A stretch of 64,000 nt of DNA, taken from Symsagittifera roscoffensis (taxonomy: Eukaryota; Xenacoelomorpha; Acoela; Convolutidae). The notes below the pieces were generated by a model that had not been told where the DNA came from, made no database searches, and was given only the letters and a program-made list of their open reading frames with translations. The position numbers and the translations under genes were made by a program. The stretch covers positions 34,927,090 through 34,991,089 of the forward strand of contig NC_087069.1 of assembly GCF_963678635.1 (NCBI RefSeq), read 5' to 3'. Below are positions 11,203 through 22,312 of this stretch, piece after piece (position 1 is the stretch's first letter; every line of letters starts with the position of its first letter).

Positions 11203-11992
11203 GTGGACATATCGGATCACAGCTGTTTTTGTGGAAACCCAGGCGATCCTGTCTTCATGGTGGGATGTGACGCGTGTGACTCCTGGCTTCATGGGAAATG
11301 TGCCATTTTGAAAAGCAAAGAGGAAGCAGATGCTCTGGATTTCTACAGCTGTGGCACTTGTCAGGCCGCAAACATACCCATGTGCAAAGATTTGGTGAAG
11401 CTCACACAACAGGGACTAATACGGGTTCACTGACCCAATGGAACCAATTGTACAAACAGTGGCACTGCAAATTACGACTTAGTAAGTATAGATATTCTAC
11501 CACAGTGCTTGAAACTCTTGTACACTTTCTGCTCCAGTAGACTTGATTGCCTCAAATGAGATCCTAAAGCTTCACGAAACCACTTAGCTAGAGTTTTTAT
11601 TGATTTGTTTGATAAAATTTGCGTGCAGCCGGATAATTTGTCACCTTGGTGCAGTTTATTTACTCTTATTGAAAATTGTCTTTCTGTTCCTAAAAAAAGA
11701 CAACAACGATAGTCAGTCACTAGCGTCCAAAGTCAACGAGCGGATTCGTCTTTTCCAGTCTGGTCAAGTAACAGCTCAACCACAAGACAGGAAAAAGGCT
11801 CGGGAAGCGAAGCACTCGCAAACCCCGTCCGAGGAATTGAGTAAACGCGTCTCCACGAAGAAAGAAGCTTTCGACATCAAAGGTGCCATCCGCGTAGCTT
11901 CCTCCGACGAACAAATGGCTGACAGCAGTGATGTCTCTGTAGCGAACGAGCTCGAAGAGAAACACCCGCCGCCCTCCTTCTGCGGGATATAA
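11203..11992 (+). pseudogene. PHD-bearing non-LTR fragment (RLE-type relative)
   Basis: 11212-11370 encodes a PHD finger with full C4HC3 ligands (CFCGNPGDPVFMVGCDACDSW, H-x2-C, then C-x2-C). After about 300 bp, 11720-11920 encodes VNERIRLFQSG...DIKGAIRVASSDEQMA, clearly akin to VKGGIRLAASDDKIA in the RLE-type element at 19259 on the other strand. The RT and RLE that should follow are missing. So this is a 5' piece of a related element in the opposite orientation. Confidence 0.65.
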
Positions 11993-12008
11993 CAGATCGT
12001 TATCTTTA

Positions 12009-12240
12009 GGTAGACAAAGTTATTCAGCGCGAGGCCATAGGAGATACTTGGGTCTATAGAAGTATTAAACGGAAAATATACGACGTTCACATAACCCAAG
12101 AATCCCTGAGAGGTCTTCGAACAATCCTGAAAAACAACGTTCTGCGATCAAAGTGGTCTTTGGAAACATCCCGAGACAAGTACCCAGAAGTATTTCTCTG
12201 CAGTCAGTGGTGCAATTCCGGAACCTACAAGCCTCTCTAA
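12009..12240 (+). pseudogene. Unrecognised 76-residue open frame
   Basis: Open from a TATCTTTAG acceptor-like site: VDKVIQREAIGDTWVYRSIK... to CSQWCNSGTYKPL and a stop. Continuous coding-like composition, but no family recognised. It may be a 3' piece of the preceding fragment or a separate element. Confidence 0.35.
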
Positions 12241-12692
12241 GTAAGTTTATAGCTCTCGGAACCCCAATACTGGTTCCACTGTTATAGACTTGCTAATTTT
12301 TCTAACTTTAAATCATCTCAAGTTCTCGGAACTCCTATCGGGTTCCACGGCGAGAGGTGTCTTCTCATCTAAATACCGCTACCAGCTCGATAGTAAATCA
12401 CAACAAAAAAAAACCATTTAAACAGCCCCAAATAAATGAGTTCTAAAATGGAAAAAAAAATTTTTATCTATCAGTAATCAGAAGGTCAAAAGTATCATAG
12501 TAACCGAGGTTACAGTCATGAGTCCCTTCATCATGTATTCCAGTCAAAATCCTTGGAATTTTCTAGATATGGAAATGATAATGATAAAAGAAGATGTCAA
12601 GTGTTTAAGTCCTTTTCGATTAAAATCGATACGGGTTACGTTTCTTCAATAAGAACACGCAACTTGACACGAGATACTATAATATACAAGTG
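12241..12692. other. Probable 3' UTR of the RLE element plus filler
   Basis: Lies directly 3' (minus sense) of the RLE ORF stop at 12693. Contains a near repeat of CTCGGAAC(C)CC-TA-C-GGTTCCAC at about 12255-12345. No gene seen. Confidence 0.4.
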
Positions 12693-12735
12693 TTACGAGT
12701 AAAAAATTTCGTCGAAAGTTATTTTGTCATTCATT
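12693..12735 (-). pseudogene. C-terminal tail of the RLE ORF beyond the hAT insertion
   Basis: Encodes M-N-D-K-I-T-F-D-E-I-F-Y-S and a stop in the frame that the RLE ORF would have if uninterrupted. It shows the hAT entered a codon about 14 residues from the end. Confidence 0.82.
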
Positions 12736-12743
12736 GTTCCGAG
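12736..12743. repeat. hAT target-site duplication, left
   Basis: GTTCCGAG, identical to 17574-17581. Confidence 0.93.
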
Positions 12744-12755
12744 CAGGCCTTTCGG

Positions 12756-12935
12756 GACCCGACATTTTTCAAACCCGAAACCCGATTACCCGATAAGCTA
12801 AAACCCGAACCCGAACCCGACGGTTTCTTCAAACCCGAACCCGACATTCATTTCAAACCCGAAACCCGGCCCGAAACCCGAAAAAGATCTCAAAACCCGA
12901 TTACCCGACCCGATACCCGACATGCCCGATTTTCA
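12756..12935. repeat. CCCGAA/CCCGAC subterminal array, left hAT end
   Basis: About 20 copies of a (A)ACCCGA-type hexamer with short spacers. Matches the array at the other hAT end; such subterminal repeats are usual transposase-binding sites in hAT elements. Confidence 0.85.
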
Positions 12936-12959
12936 GGTAGATTAAATGGTATGAACGTT

Positions 12960-13538
12960 GACGCAATAAATTTGATGCGTTTTTAGAGTGTAACTTTCTC
13001 TTACAGTGAACAATAAAAATAGCTGTAAAAACAATATTTATGCAATTTATGAAAAATGTGTATTAAAATGGGAATATAGAAAACAAAAAAGTTCAACGGA
13101 AATATAAAGCTGTATTATTACGGGTATTGTTGCGGGAATTTGTCTCAATGTTCTTCGTATTTGTTCCTCTTTTGGTCCAACTGCCCTTTCAAGTTGTAAG
13201 AAGTCTTTGAAAGAAGAAATTTTTGCTAAAAAGTAAATTTCAAACGTTTTCGCAACTATGTGCATCGTCAGGATTTTTACAATAAACTACTCTAAATGAC
13301 GATAAAACATCAATTTACAAATGTTATTTACAATAAATCACATACAATTTGGTTCTAAACCATCATGATAAAAAAATTAGCCAATCACAGTTGACCTCTA
13401 AATTACTATTAAGATTAAAATACTTTTAACCTCTAAAATTAATTAAACATTTTAAAATTAATTTGTCTGGAAGTTTCTGAGTCATAATTTCGATTTAGAC
13501 ATGTACGTTTTGAATAAAAAACCAAAAATATTTTGGGA
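12960..13538 (-). other. 3' region of the Penelope-like element and hAT internal sequence
   Basis: AT-rich. A 72-codon open frame (13265-13047) is not recognisable. The PLE/hAT boundary on this side could not be placed. Confidence 0.4.
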
Positions 13539-16131
13539 CTAAATTTTCAGTGTTAACTCCCTGCTCCTAAACTCATCGCGCGTGTTCAAGCCCGGTTTCT
13601 CTTTCCTGATGTGTATTGCCTCTAGTGTTAGCAATTTTGTTTGGTTGTTTGACCTATCTATAATTTCCCAACTAAGATCTGCGCTATTTCCCTCAAGTTG
13701 GCATTGCTGAAGGTGGAGGCCTACCGGTGAGTCTGCTTTCTTATGTTCCTCAATTCTAGTGGTCAAATGTCGAACAGTTTGTCCGACAAAGGTGGAAGTG
13801 CATCCACTACATGACAGTTTATAAACCACTCTTGACTTGAGGTCATTAGAAAATGCTGACTTCAGTGATGGTAAACATGATTGTAGTTTTCTTGTGGTGA
13901 AAACCACTTGAACGTTCGTTAATTTTCGTAACCTGTTAGCAAAATATTGGCTCTGGTTACCTCTATATTGCACCATCAGCATTGGGGGCTTCTCATCCTT
14001 TGGTGATTGAACTGACAAACCCCTGTCACTATCCAGGGGCTTGCCTTTACCCTCGATGATTTTGCACAAGGCGTCTGAAGCCACCTTTGCGGACCAATTT
14101 TCAGGGTACTGATTTGTCAGCCATTGCGCCCTATTAGTTTCCATAGCCTTATCAAATTGCTCCCAGCTAGATGTACTCCTAAAAACCCTGTGTACAGTGC
14201 CTTGGATAACACTACGCTTATACTGAGTTGGGGCGCAGCTTCTATAGTTCAGTATAGTCCCTGTATCGGTTGGTTTTTGATACCAACTGCAAGTTACACG
14301 CCTATCCTGCGATACATTTATGTTCAAATCCAGGAACGGCAAATTCCCCTCCGAATTAGTTTTCTCTAGAGTGAACTGCAAATTTGGATGAAGAGAATTG
14401 GCGGCATCGAGAAGACAACTCGGCTCCCCTCTGACTGTTCTAACAATGTCATCCACATACCTGAGGAACAATTTCACCTGGGGAGTATCCTTCTCCTTGT
14501 TCTTAGCTCGGCAGCAGCTTTCACAGTACCAGACTATCTCGGTTATTGATGCGTATACGTCATCAGATATTTTTCCGCATTTTAGATGATACCAGTTTCG
14601 GCAACTCTCGCATTCAACCCCCTTTGATCTATATGTGACTTTCCTGCTGCAACATGGGCACAAGCCGTTTTTGTCATTAAATTGCTGTACCCCCGTTCCC
14701 ACCGGTATCTGTTGTCGTAGAGCATATTCGTATTCTTTCAGCCATAAGTTTGCCAGAATTACAGCGAGGGACGCGCCCATTGCTAAACCATCAACTTGTA
14801 CATACCATGAATCATTACACTTGAAATATACTTTGCTGACCGCCATATTCAAAAGCCTTTTCATGGTTGCTCTTTGAATTTCAGGAGGAGACTCCTGGCT
14901 GTACAGCTTCTGTAAAGCAATTTCAATTGCCTCCTTCAGGGGAACGTTGGTGTACAAACTTTTCACATCAAGAGATATTATGGTTTCATCCGGATCTAGA
15001 GCAATGTTTTCTATTTTTTCTCTAGCCTCTTTAGTATTGGTTTCTATATTTGCTCCATCGATGTTGTCAAAAAACTTTGCCAGCATTTTGTTAAGATTCT
15101 CATACGAGCTGCCGGGAAGTGATAGTACAGGTCGTAGGGGTGTCTCATCCTTGTGTACCTTAGCTAAACCGTACAAACGGGCGGGTTGCCCCCCTGTTGA
15201 TCTCATCTTAGAATATAACTGATCACTTATCTCGTCTCTTTTGTTCATGGCTAGTAATTCTTTGTTAAGTTCTTTCTCAATTTTCAGTATCACCTCATCA
15301 GTGGTTGCATCTTTTTTCACAAACTGAGCAGATTGCAACAAGGATTCCAGCTTTGATTCATATGTTTGTTTCCTCATTATGCAAAAACCAACCCCCATAT
15401 CAAAAGGCACAGCCAGCAACCCATTATCTTTGAGATATTTCCTCGTTTTTTCAACGGCTTTGTCTCTTGGGGTTTGCCGTACGTTTTTTGCATATGCCTT
15501 TGCCGCGGCTTCTATTTCACATAACGTTTCACTAGATGTTTTTTGACTTTTCAATTGTGAGAGGAAAATGTCGATATCCGCCAAAAAATGTGTTTCGTTG
15601 AATTTGTCTCTAATTGGATGCTTGGGGCCCATTGATAGCACTTCATATACCCATTCAGGCAGTTCAATATTATCAAGTACCTTAACTGATCGCTCATTTC
15701 TCCCCCCAAGAGGTTTATCTTGTCTCTCGGACAGTTTTTCTAACTTTTTTCTATGGTTTTCTGATGTTGCCTTTAAGCTTGCCTCAACTTGACGCCTCAC
15801 GAATCGGAAAATGGATGCCCACCACTGTTTGTCAATTTCTTTTTGCACCAGTGATCTTGCTTTCCTTAGCATCTCCTCGTACCTTTTCCTATCCTCATTT
15901 GCCCTAGAAGTTTCAGTCCTTAGTAGTTTCAATTGAAAATTATGCACAGCTTGGTCCGAAAAAACCCCGTTCTCGGGGACCCTAAACTTCAAAAAGTCCG
16001 GTATTAGATCGTTTTTCAGACATTTTCTCAGAAACTTCAGTCTATGTACAGATACTTGAACTTTTTTAAAGAATTTTAAATAGTCTAACACAATTTTCCA
16101 AGTTAGTTTCCTTTTCAAAATTTGTCTGAGC
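13539..16131 (-). CDS. Penelope-like element RT with embedded PHD finger and GIY-YIG endonuclease
   Basis: Open frame of about 860 residues. RT motifs: LYGLAKVHKDETPLRPVLS, ISLDVKSLYTNVP (motif A), GLAMGASLAVILANLWLKEY (motif B) and RYVDDIVR (motif C). A C4HC3 PHD-type finger (CPCCSRK...CESCRNWYHLKC...CESC, about 14515-14690) sits between motifs B and C. After WYQKPTDTG the C-terminus has a GIY-YIG-like nuclease (VVYKLSCSGC...FVGQT...R-x2-EH, about 13720-13850), the nuclease characteristic of Penelope-like elements. No ATG opens the frame; it is in the same frame as the hAT transposase upstream, parted by one TGA at 16140. The catalytic residues look intact. Confidence 0.9.
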
Positions 16132-16160
16132 CAAACAGCTCAGACAAATTTTGAAAAGGA
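16109..16160. repeat. 23-bp perfect inverted repeat at the PLE/hAT junction
   Basis: Arms 16109-16131 and 16138-16160, identical as reverse complements, around a 6-nt centre (CAAACA). Directly followed by a 28-nt copy of PLE sequence. Confidence 0.92.
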
Positions 16161-16162
16161 AC

Positions 16163-16190
16163 CACAGTACCAGACTATCTCGGTTATTGA
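16163..16190. repeat. 28-nt duplicate of an internal PLE segment
   Basis: Identical to 14522-14549 (inside the PHD-coding part of the PLE RT) and in the same orientation. Lies between the foldback and the hAT transposase sequence. Confidence 0.9.
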
Positions 16191-16192
16191 TA

Positions 16193-17278
16193 GTCGGGTT
16201 GAGAAGTCGGGTTGCAAGTTTTCAATATTGTTATCAATTTCTTTCGCCAACCGCTTGTATAATTTATCGCGTTTGTTAAACGCCTGGACAACTGCGTTTT
16301 TGGAACCACACCATTTGTCAAGTAGTTGTAACATGTCATCACGGACCATCTCCAAACCACTTTCACATTCGACAAATGTTCGCACATATTCGACGGTCTT
16401 GAGATAGAAGTCAAAGTCCTTCGGTATTTCTTTCTTTTGCAGCTCTAGTGTTACTTCGTAAAATGGTTTCAACACCTTAACTAAACAGTCTAAATGTTGC
16501 CAATCAAAACGTCGTTCGTGGTAAAACTTTTCCACTGACCCGCAAAATTTGAGAAAACGTTCTAGCATCAAATAAGTGGAGTTCCATCGTGTTTCGTTGT
16601 CAAGGACAACATCTAGTTCTGATTTCTGGAACTGTTTTTGCATAAACATGAAGGTTGCATTATTGTTGGGTGTGCGGATGTCTTTTACAGCTTGTCGTAT
16701 TTCATTCACAAAATTGGAAAAACCAAACGGTTCGATGCTACGGGTATTCAATGTGTCAAAGTCTTCATCGGCCTCGTCGGTGTCGTTCTCGTTGTTGCTA
16801 TCTTCATTCTGAATCACTATCTCTTCATCCGTTTGAATAGCAACTTCATTGTCGGTTTCAATAGCATCATCATGAATCAAACTGGCATTTATCAACTTTT
16901 TTACAATCAGATTGATTACATGTGCCAGGCAAGGCACATGAGCCAGCTTCATTATACGGCAAAACTTGACCATGTCCGAACCACAGTCGGACATCACACA
17001 TGCGAGTCTTTCTTTTGCGATGCCAAACTTGGCAAGGAGTTCTTTTGTATATTTTTTCATCTCCTTTGCGCCACATGAAAAATCGTAATTAATTAGTCCA
17101 AGAAAAATGCTCTTGCCTTTTTGATACACATAGACACCAATAAATTTTTCGTGATGATTGTTCGTCCATTTGTCTAGAGCCAAGACTAACTTCTCTTTCC
17201 CCTCTAGTAATTTCTTAATGAGATCTAACCGCACAGAAACTTGTGTTTCAACTTTGGATTTTTGGTTTCAAATATCCG
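16193..17278 (-). pseudogene. hAT transposase, N-terminal and central part
   Basis: RNase-H-fold transposase region: LALDKWTNNHHEKFIGVYV (first Asp), VMSDCGSDMVKFC (second Asp), CLAHVINLIVKKL, an acidic insertion, then LDNETRWNSTYLMLERFL and VLKPFYEVTLELQ, all typical of hAT enzymes. An in-frame stop near 17228 and the PLE insertion near 16192 remove the N-terminal finger and the C-terminal dimerisation domain with the catalytic Glu. No C-terminal part was found beyond the PLE. Confidence 0.85.
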
Positions 17279-17437
17279 CCACTCTTCCTTCATCGTACAA
17301 TGCAATCGCGTTCAGAAATGAAATAGAAATAAAAATTAAAAAAGTAAAAAACCTCAAACAAAAGAAAAATTGGGAAAGTTTTTGTCGAAACCGAAAACAG
17401 CAAACAAAAGTCGGGTTTTAGAAATCCGACATAATTG

Positions 17438-17566
17438 AATACCCGAACCCGAACCCGAACCCGAACCCGAAAATTTGTTGAACCCGAAACCCGACCCGAA
17501 ACCCGAAATTTGTCTCAAAACCCGAAAACCCGACCCGATACCCGAAAACCCGAACCCGAACCCGAA
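17438..17566. repeat. CCCGAA/CCCGAC subterminal array, right hAT end
   Basis: Direct-orientation counterpart of 12756-12935, including shared interrupters such as TCTCAAAACCCGA. Confidence 0.85.
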
Positions 17567-17573
17567 ATGCCTG

Positions 17574-17581
17574 GTTCCGAG
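17574..17581. repeat. hAT target-site duplication, right
   Basis: GTTCCGAG, identical to 12736-12743. Confidence 0.93.
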
Positions 17582-19813
17582 TACGCAAGCGGCGTTCGCA
17601 ATCTGTATTGCCAGGGAGATTCTCTGTTTTAAAAAGCTGCCTGCTCTGGGTTCCTCAGTGCATATGCTTAGGTTCTTACAAAGCTTGCTCAAAAAAACTT
17701 CTGTGCTGGTGCCGGCCGCGCCATGAATTTCAAAAGCTAGCGGTTGGAAAAGATATCCATCATTTACAAGATCTTTATACTTGTCAATTTTTCGCTCTTA
17801 CGCTTCAGCGGCAGCCGTACCAGGGTTACAAACAGAGCCGGCATTAATCCTACAAGGAACTAAGGAGTCTACTACCCTTACATCCCACAAGAGCTGCTTA
17901 CCATCAACCAATGGAACGAGCGTCAAACCGTCTGGTCGCTTCTGATTGGTCCTGTAGAGGTGTCGTGGTTCTAAAACAGACGGAATGTGAGTAGATGATA
18001 GACTCTGCTTTATAAGGGCATTCAGGTTTGAATGCCTAGAGAATCTCCCTGCACTTTTGAGGCAAGAAAGACCATGCCAACCATCCTCGGTAACGTCTTT
18101 TCCGCACACGCATTTATGCCGTTCGCATATTTTTGATCCTAATCGAAGTCCTATCGCAATTCTGAGTTGTTGGTTCGACATTTTTAAAGCGAGTAGAGGA
18201 GCGGAAGAAACGCCCAAGCCACCTTTGGCTGCCGGGAAAACTGCTTGTAAAAACTGGTTATCATCCATTTTCACGTTAGTGACCTTGCATAACGAATTTC
18301 TTAGTAATTTATTGTAGCGTTCCAAAAATCATTTTGCAAAAAACAAGGGCTTGTACGCAAAAAATATAGGAGTTTTGGCATGCTAGAGCAATTTTTTAGG
18401 AGGCAAAAACCATAATGGGCGTCTAGTTTCGACTCCAACTGTTTGACTAGTGTATGAATTGTTTCGGCAAAAAGAGGTGGGGCTTCAGGATCACCTGGCT
18501 GAGTTCCGTCTTCTGACATTATGACAGAGCTTCCGTAAAAAGGTAACTAGGTTTACCATACGCGCAATGGGTGTAATTATACAACTCGGGGCGATTTGAA
18601 TTAACATGATTCAGCATTGTTTCTCTGCTTAAAGAGTTAAAGGCTTTCTTAAAATCTAGTTTTAGAAGAACAGTGCATTTTGGATTGTCGTCGCGTTCAA
18701 TTAGGTTTCGAAACGAGTGCGCAGCTATTTCTGCTCCTCGTTTGGTACCGCATCCTACCTGTACGTGTCCGAAAAAATTTTGTCGCTCGGAGAGGGCCTT
18801 GCTTCCAGCGCATTTAGACGCGATACGTCTCAGCGTGTTGCCTATGGCAATCGGTCTCAACCCTCCGTCTCTCTTTATGAGGGCGATAAGCTTTGCGCCA
18901 AAAAAGAAAGATGTTAGTGGTTCGGGCATTTTGCCATCCCCATTGAGGTTTATCAGCTTAGTAAGCAATTTCAGAAAATTAAGTCCTGCACTGCCATTCG
19001 ACTTACTAGCAAGATCTTTAAAAATTTGAGGAACTAATTTATCAGGACCTGCTGCTGATCCGTTTGGAAAGGACATTATCGCTTTGTATAGGTCGAAATC
19101 GGTTACGAAAAAACTATCCAACTTTTGTGGATTTGGAGCTGCAAATTTGGCGCGCTGCGGGTGCTTAGACAACAATTTTTGATAGTTATCACTTGAAAAA
19201 GGAGCTATTTTGTCATCCGAAGCAGCAAGCCTTATTCCTCCCTTTACATTTTCTTTCATCGAGCTTACTACTTATTAACTTTATTCTCTGCTCGAGGTCA
19301 CTCAGAGGCGGGCTTGAAACTTGGGGATGGGGTTTTGGAAGTGACACGTCATTTGCTCGAATTTTTTTATTTATCAAAGAGCTCATGCTTGTGGTCTGTT
19401 TGCGTCCACTTCTTTTCGGTTGCTCCAAAAAAAAACAAGAACGACGTTAAAAAAAATAGCCACTTTGTAACATCTTCTACATTGTAGACGATGTCATTTA
19501 TTTTGTCCGACAGACTTTCCGCCAAGGGAACACGCGAATCTTTTGGTACTCTCTTGAGTACTCGGACATTTAAGATGGCTGTATTAACATATTTGTCTAG
19601 CACTAAATCATTAGCTATTGTTGCTTTATTAACAGATTTTACATCAACGCATAAAAGACACTGAAACCATTGGGTTTTCTTAGAGTCGCTAAGAGAAATA
19701 TTTACACAACTGATATGATACCAACTAGAGCAACAATCACATCTAATCCAATTTATCATTCCTGAAGGTTTTAAGCAATCTTTGCTTGTACACTCTTTGT
19801 TGTTTTTCCTCAT
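17582..19813 (-). pseudogene. PHD-RT-RLE ORF of the split element
   Basis: 19800-19640 encodes a PHD finger (C-x4-C...CDCCSSWYHISC...CLLC). Two frameshifts later, 19259-18519 carries RT motifs: GSAAGPDKL, GGLRPIAIGN, VLLKLDFKKAFN (motif A), and GTQPGDPEAP (motif B) near 18500. The segment with the catalytic Y-x-D-D is missing between about 18430 and 18300. 18325-17798 has the Cys-His module and RLE core (CVCGK, H-x3-S-C, KRPDG, LLWDV). The C-terminal EEPRAGSFLKQRI block follows after one stop. The RT cannot be active. Confidence 0.85.
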
Positions 19814-20239
19814 CTTGACGCAGCATAAAGGTTAAAAAAAAGATTTTGACTGGACTTTAGGGGACTGAACTAACCCATGATAAGCGGTTAGTGGGAAATT
19901 TACAAATCAGCAAATCAAAAAAAAAAGACAACTAAAATAATTTAAATTTTAAAATCGAATTATAAAAGTCAAAAACAAGGAACAATCTCACCCGAGCTCA
20001 GTAAGTCCAGCGGCGCACCACCAGACTCCTCAAGCCAGTTCCAGTTTCCCACCTTCCCACAGAGAGCCACTTGACAGACCTGTCTTCAAAATCCCTCAGA
20101 GGGCGCTCCACATACAGGCACAAACATCAAACATAACAAATCTGTTTAATAAGTTTATCACAACAATTAGGCTATTGGGGAGGTGATACCTAATTGTTGT
20201 GATACGCGGAAAAACAAGAACTTAAGGAAGCAATGATTG
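19814..20239. other. Unassigned intronic sequence
   Basis: AT-rich with a short inverted pair (CAACAATTAGG / CCTAATTGTTG, 20162-20201). No gene recognised. Confidence 0.4.
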
Positions 20240-22262
20240 AAATTGTAGTCATGACGAAGAAATGGAAAATAACAAAAGATGCAAAACATGCTCAAAACCG
20301 ATACACAAAAGAGACGCAGTATATAACTGTGTGTCATGTGGCGAAAGTATGCACATGACTATAAACTGTATAGACTTGGAAGAAAATGCCATAAACATAT
20401 TGAAACAACTGAATAAGAATGTTCTTCTGTTATGTAACAGATGTGTGGAAAAAAACCAGAAGGAAGCATTTATTAATACTAAACATGCGAATGAAAGCAC
20501 TCAAAAAATACAAACAATCGAAGAAGGCATCAAAGAACTCAAGGAAGCGTTGATTGAAATCAAATCAGAAATGCAACTAAAACAAGTTGCGACAGAAGCG
20601 AAAAAACCCACACCCAAAAACGGGAAAGCATCCCAAAAAGAATACGATGGAATACGCATAAGAGGCATACCCGAGTAAGAGGCAACAGTCGCCAGGTCAA
20701 GAGCAGACGAAGATATGCAAAAGTGATTCATCTTCTTGACGTGATGGACGTCAAGTGCCCAATAAGTGATCTCAAAGACTCGGAAAAAACGCGGAAAATA
20801 AATATCGTCCGTTAGTTCTAAGAGTCTCTGCGCCATGGGAGAAACGAAGAATCCTTCTTTCTCTACACAAGCTCAAAGGCTACGAACAAAAAGTATTCAT
20901 AAGCAAAGAGCTAACACCTGATGAACAGGAAACCGAAAACACCATGCTTAAAACAAGACGTCATCTCATTCAATCCGGAAAATTCGAGAGCACAAAACTG
21001 CGACTAAGAAATCTAAAATTAATTAGAAAAACTGAAAACGGCTGGGTAGAGGTAAAAGCCGATGACAATTCAGCCTGACTAACCCAAAAACAAAAACTGG
21101 TATCAACAATACTCACCTTTAATGTATGAAGTTTAATAGAAATGTCACGGCGATTTTGTTTAGCAAATGCAATCTGTCTGTCAAATAAACATGAATTTTT
21201 ATGCCTAACTGAAACATGGCTGACTGATGAAGTAAGATCCGAAACTCTTTTCATACCACAATTCGAAATATACAGATGTCATTGACCATCCAAAAATTAC
21301 CAGACGAAACATGGCGGTGTCTTAATTGCCATCAGAAACAACTCTAAACATCAACATGTACCGATAAACTCAAATATTGAACAAGTTACATTGAGACTAA
21401 TTGATTTCAAAAATACATCCTCTCTCATTTGCTGTGTTTATTGCCCACCAAAAGATAGCCCACATAGACCAACAGCCTTTTCTATTTTTGATTATCTAAT
21501 CAAAATTAGTGCAACTGCAAAAGACTTGAATTGTGAAAAAATAATGGTAACTTGAGATATAAATTTTTCGAAAACTGACTGGAAAACCTGAAAAAGCTTA
21601 GATGTTTTCCTAGTCAACAACCCCTCCCTAATCAATAACTCATTCATTGATGAAAATGTTAATAAAATGTATTCAATAGAAAATAAGAACCTCAGTGATT
21701 ACGATGCCTTTACAACAGAAATCAACCTGAACCAAAGGCTAATTGAAACAAGAAGTATGACAAAGTAAGATATGCATTCAAAAGAGCAGATTGGGTGCAA
21801 TCAACACTACAATAATCAATTATGCCTTCACACCGTTTTGCTTTAATAACTGCGATTTTTTACTTGATCAATGGTACACCTGGCTTTGGAAAATTCTGAA
21901 AGAAAATATACCTAGAGTAACAGAACATAGAGCCACACTCCCCCCTTGGATCACATCCCCCACCTCCCACCTTATTAAGCGCAAAGAAACATGACTTCGG
22001 AAACAGCAATCCTATCCGAAACCAGAAATTCTATCTAAAACTACAAATTTAGAAGAAAAAATAAAAATTTCTGTTGATAAAGATCTGAAAAACTACGAAT
22101 TAGAGATTTTTACACCACGGAAGTTTAGTACAACTCAGAAGTATTTGCGAAGCATAAGAAGAGCACCTAGACTACCTTCGATAATGAAACTTGACGGCAA
22201 AGAACTTGAGACAGACAAAGAAAAATGCGATGCGTTTAATCAATTCTTCTGTAGTGAGTAGT
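20240..22262 (+). pseudogene. Decayed CR1/L2-like non-LTR element
   Basis: 20262-20678 is an ORF1-like protein: PHD-type finger (CKTC...CVSCGESMH...CNRC), then a Lys/Glu-rich coiled coil. After frame losses, 21190-21600 reads as an APE endonuclease in pieces: FLCLTETWLTDE, KHGGVLIAIRNNS, VYCPPKDSP. Linker/RT-start traces (KCDAFNQFF) reach 22255. Many in-frame stops and no intact RT; an old 5' portion. Confidence 0.72.
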
Positions 22263-22312
22263 ATATGTGTGAGCAAGAGTGGGGGGGGGGGGAGGGGGGG
22301 GGGGGTGGTTGG
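22263..22312. repeat. G-run tract
   Basis: Two runs of 12-13 G separated by one A on the plus strand; low complexity, potential G-quadruplex. Confidence 0.8.

Larger units (their letters stand above)
12744..17573. mobile_element. hAT DNA transposon carrying a nested Penelope-like element
   Basis: Terminal inverted repeats CAGGCCTTTCGGG (12744) and CCCGAAATGCCTG (17561-17573) match at 12 of 13 positions. Both are flanked by the identical octamer GTTCCGAG (12736-12743, 17574-17581), the 8-bp duplication typical of hAT. The ends are rich in CCCGAA/CCCGAC hexamers. The minus strand carries a hAT transposase fragment at 16193-17278. A Penelope-like element fills the middle. Confidence 0.93.
12693..19813 (-). 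mobile_element. RLE-type non-LTR retrotransposon, split by a hAT element
   Basis: Minus-strand element: PHD finger, RT, then a restriction-like endonuclease, the layout of R2/CRE-like elements without an APE domain. Its last codons are separated from the rest: the ORF reaches N-A-A-C-V-L-G at 17582, is broken by the hAT element 12744-17573, and resumes at 12735 with M-N-D-K-I-T-F and a stop at 12693. Removing one copy of the 8-bp duplication restores continuity in frame, so the element was there before the hAT. Confidence 0.88.

Noticed and set aside
12756..12935. CRISPR array or interstitial telomere
   Set aside because: The hexamer is CCCGAA-based with irregular spacing and lies exactly at hAT ends; no direct repeat-spacer pattern and the DNA is animal.
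16140..17234. Functional hAT-PLE fusion protein
   Set aside because: Same frame but with a stop at 16140, missing transposase C-terminus and a junction that looks like a copying accident; kept only as an observation.
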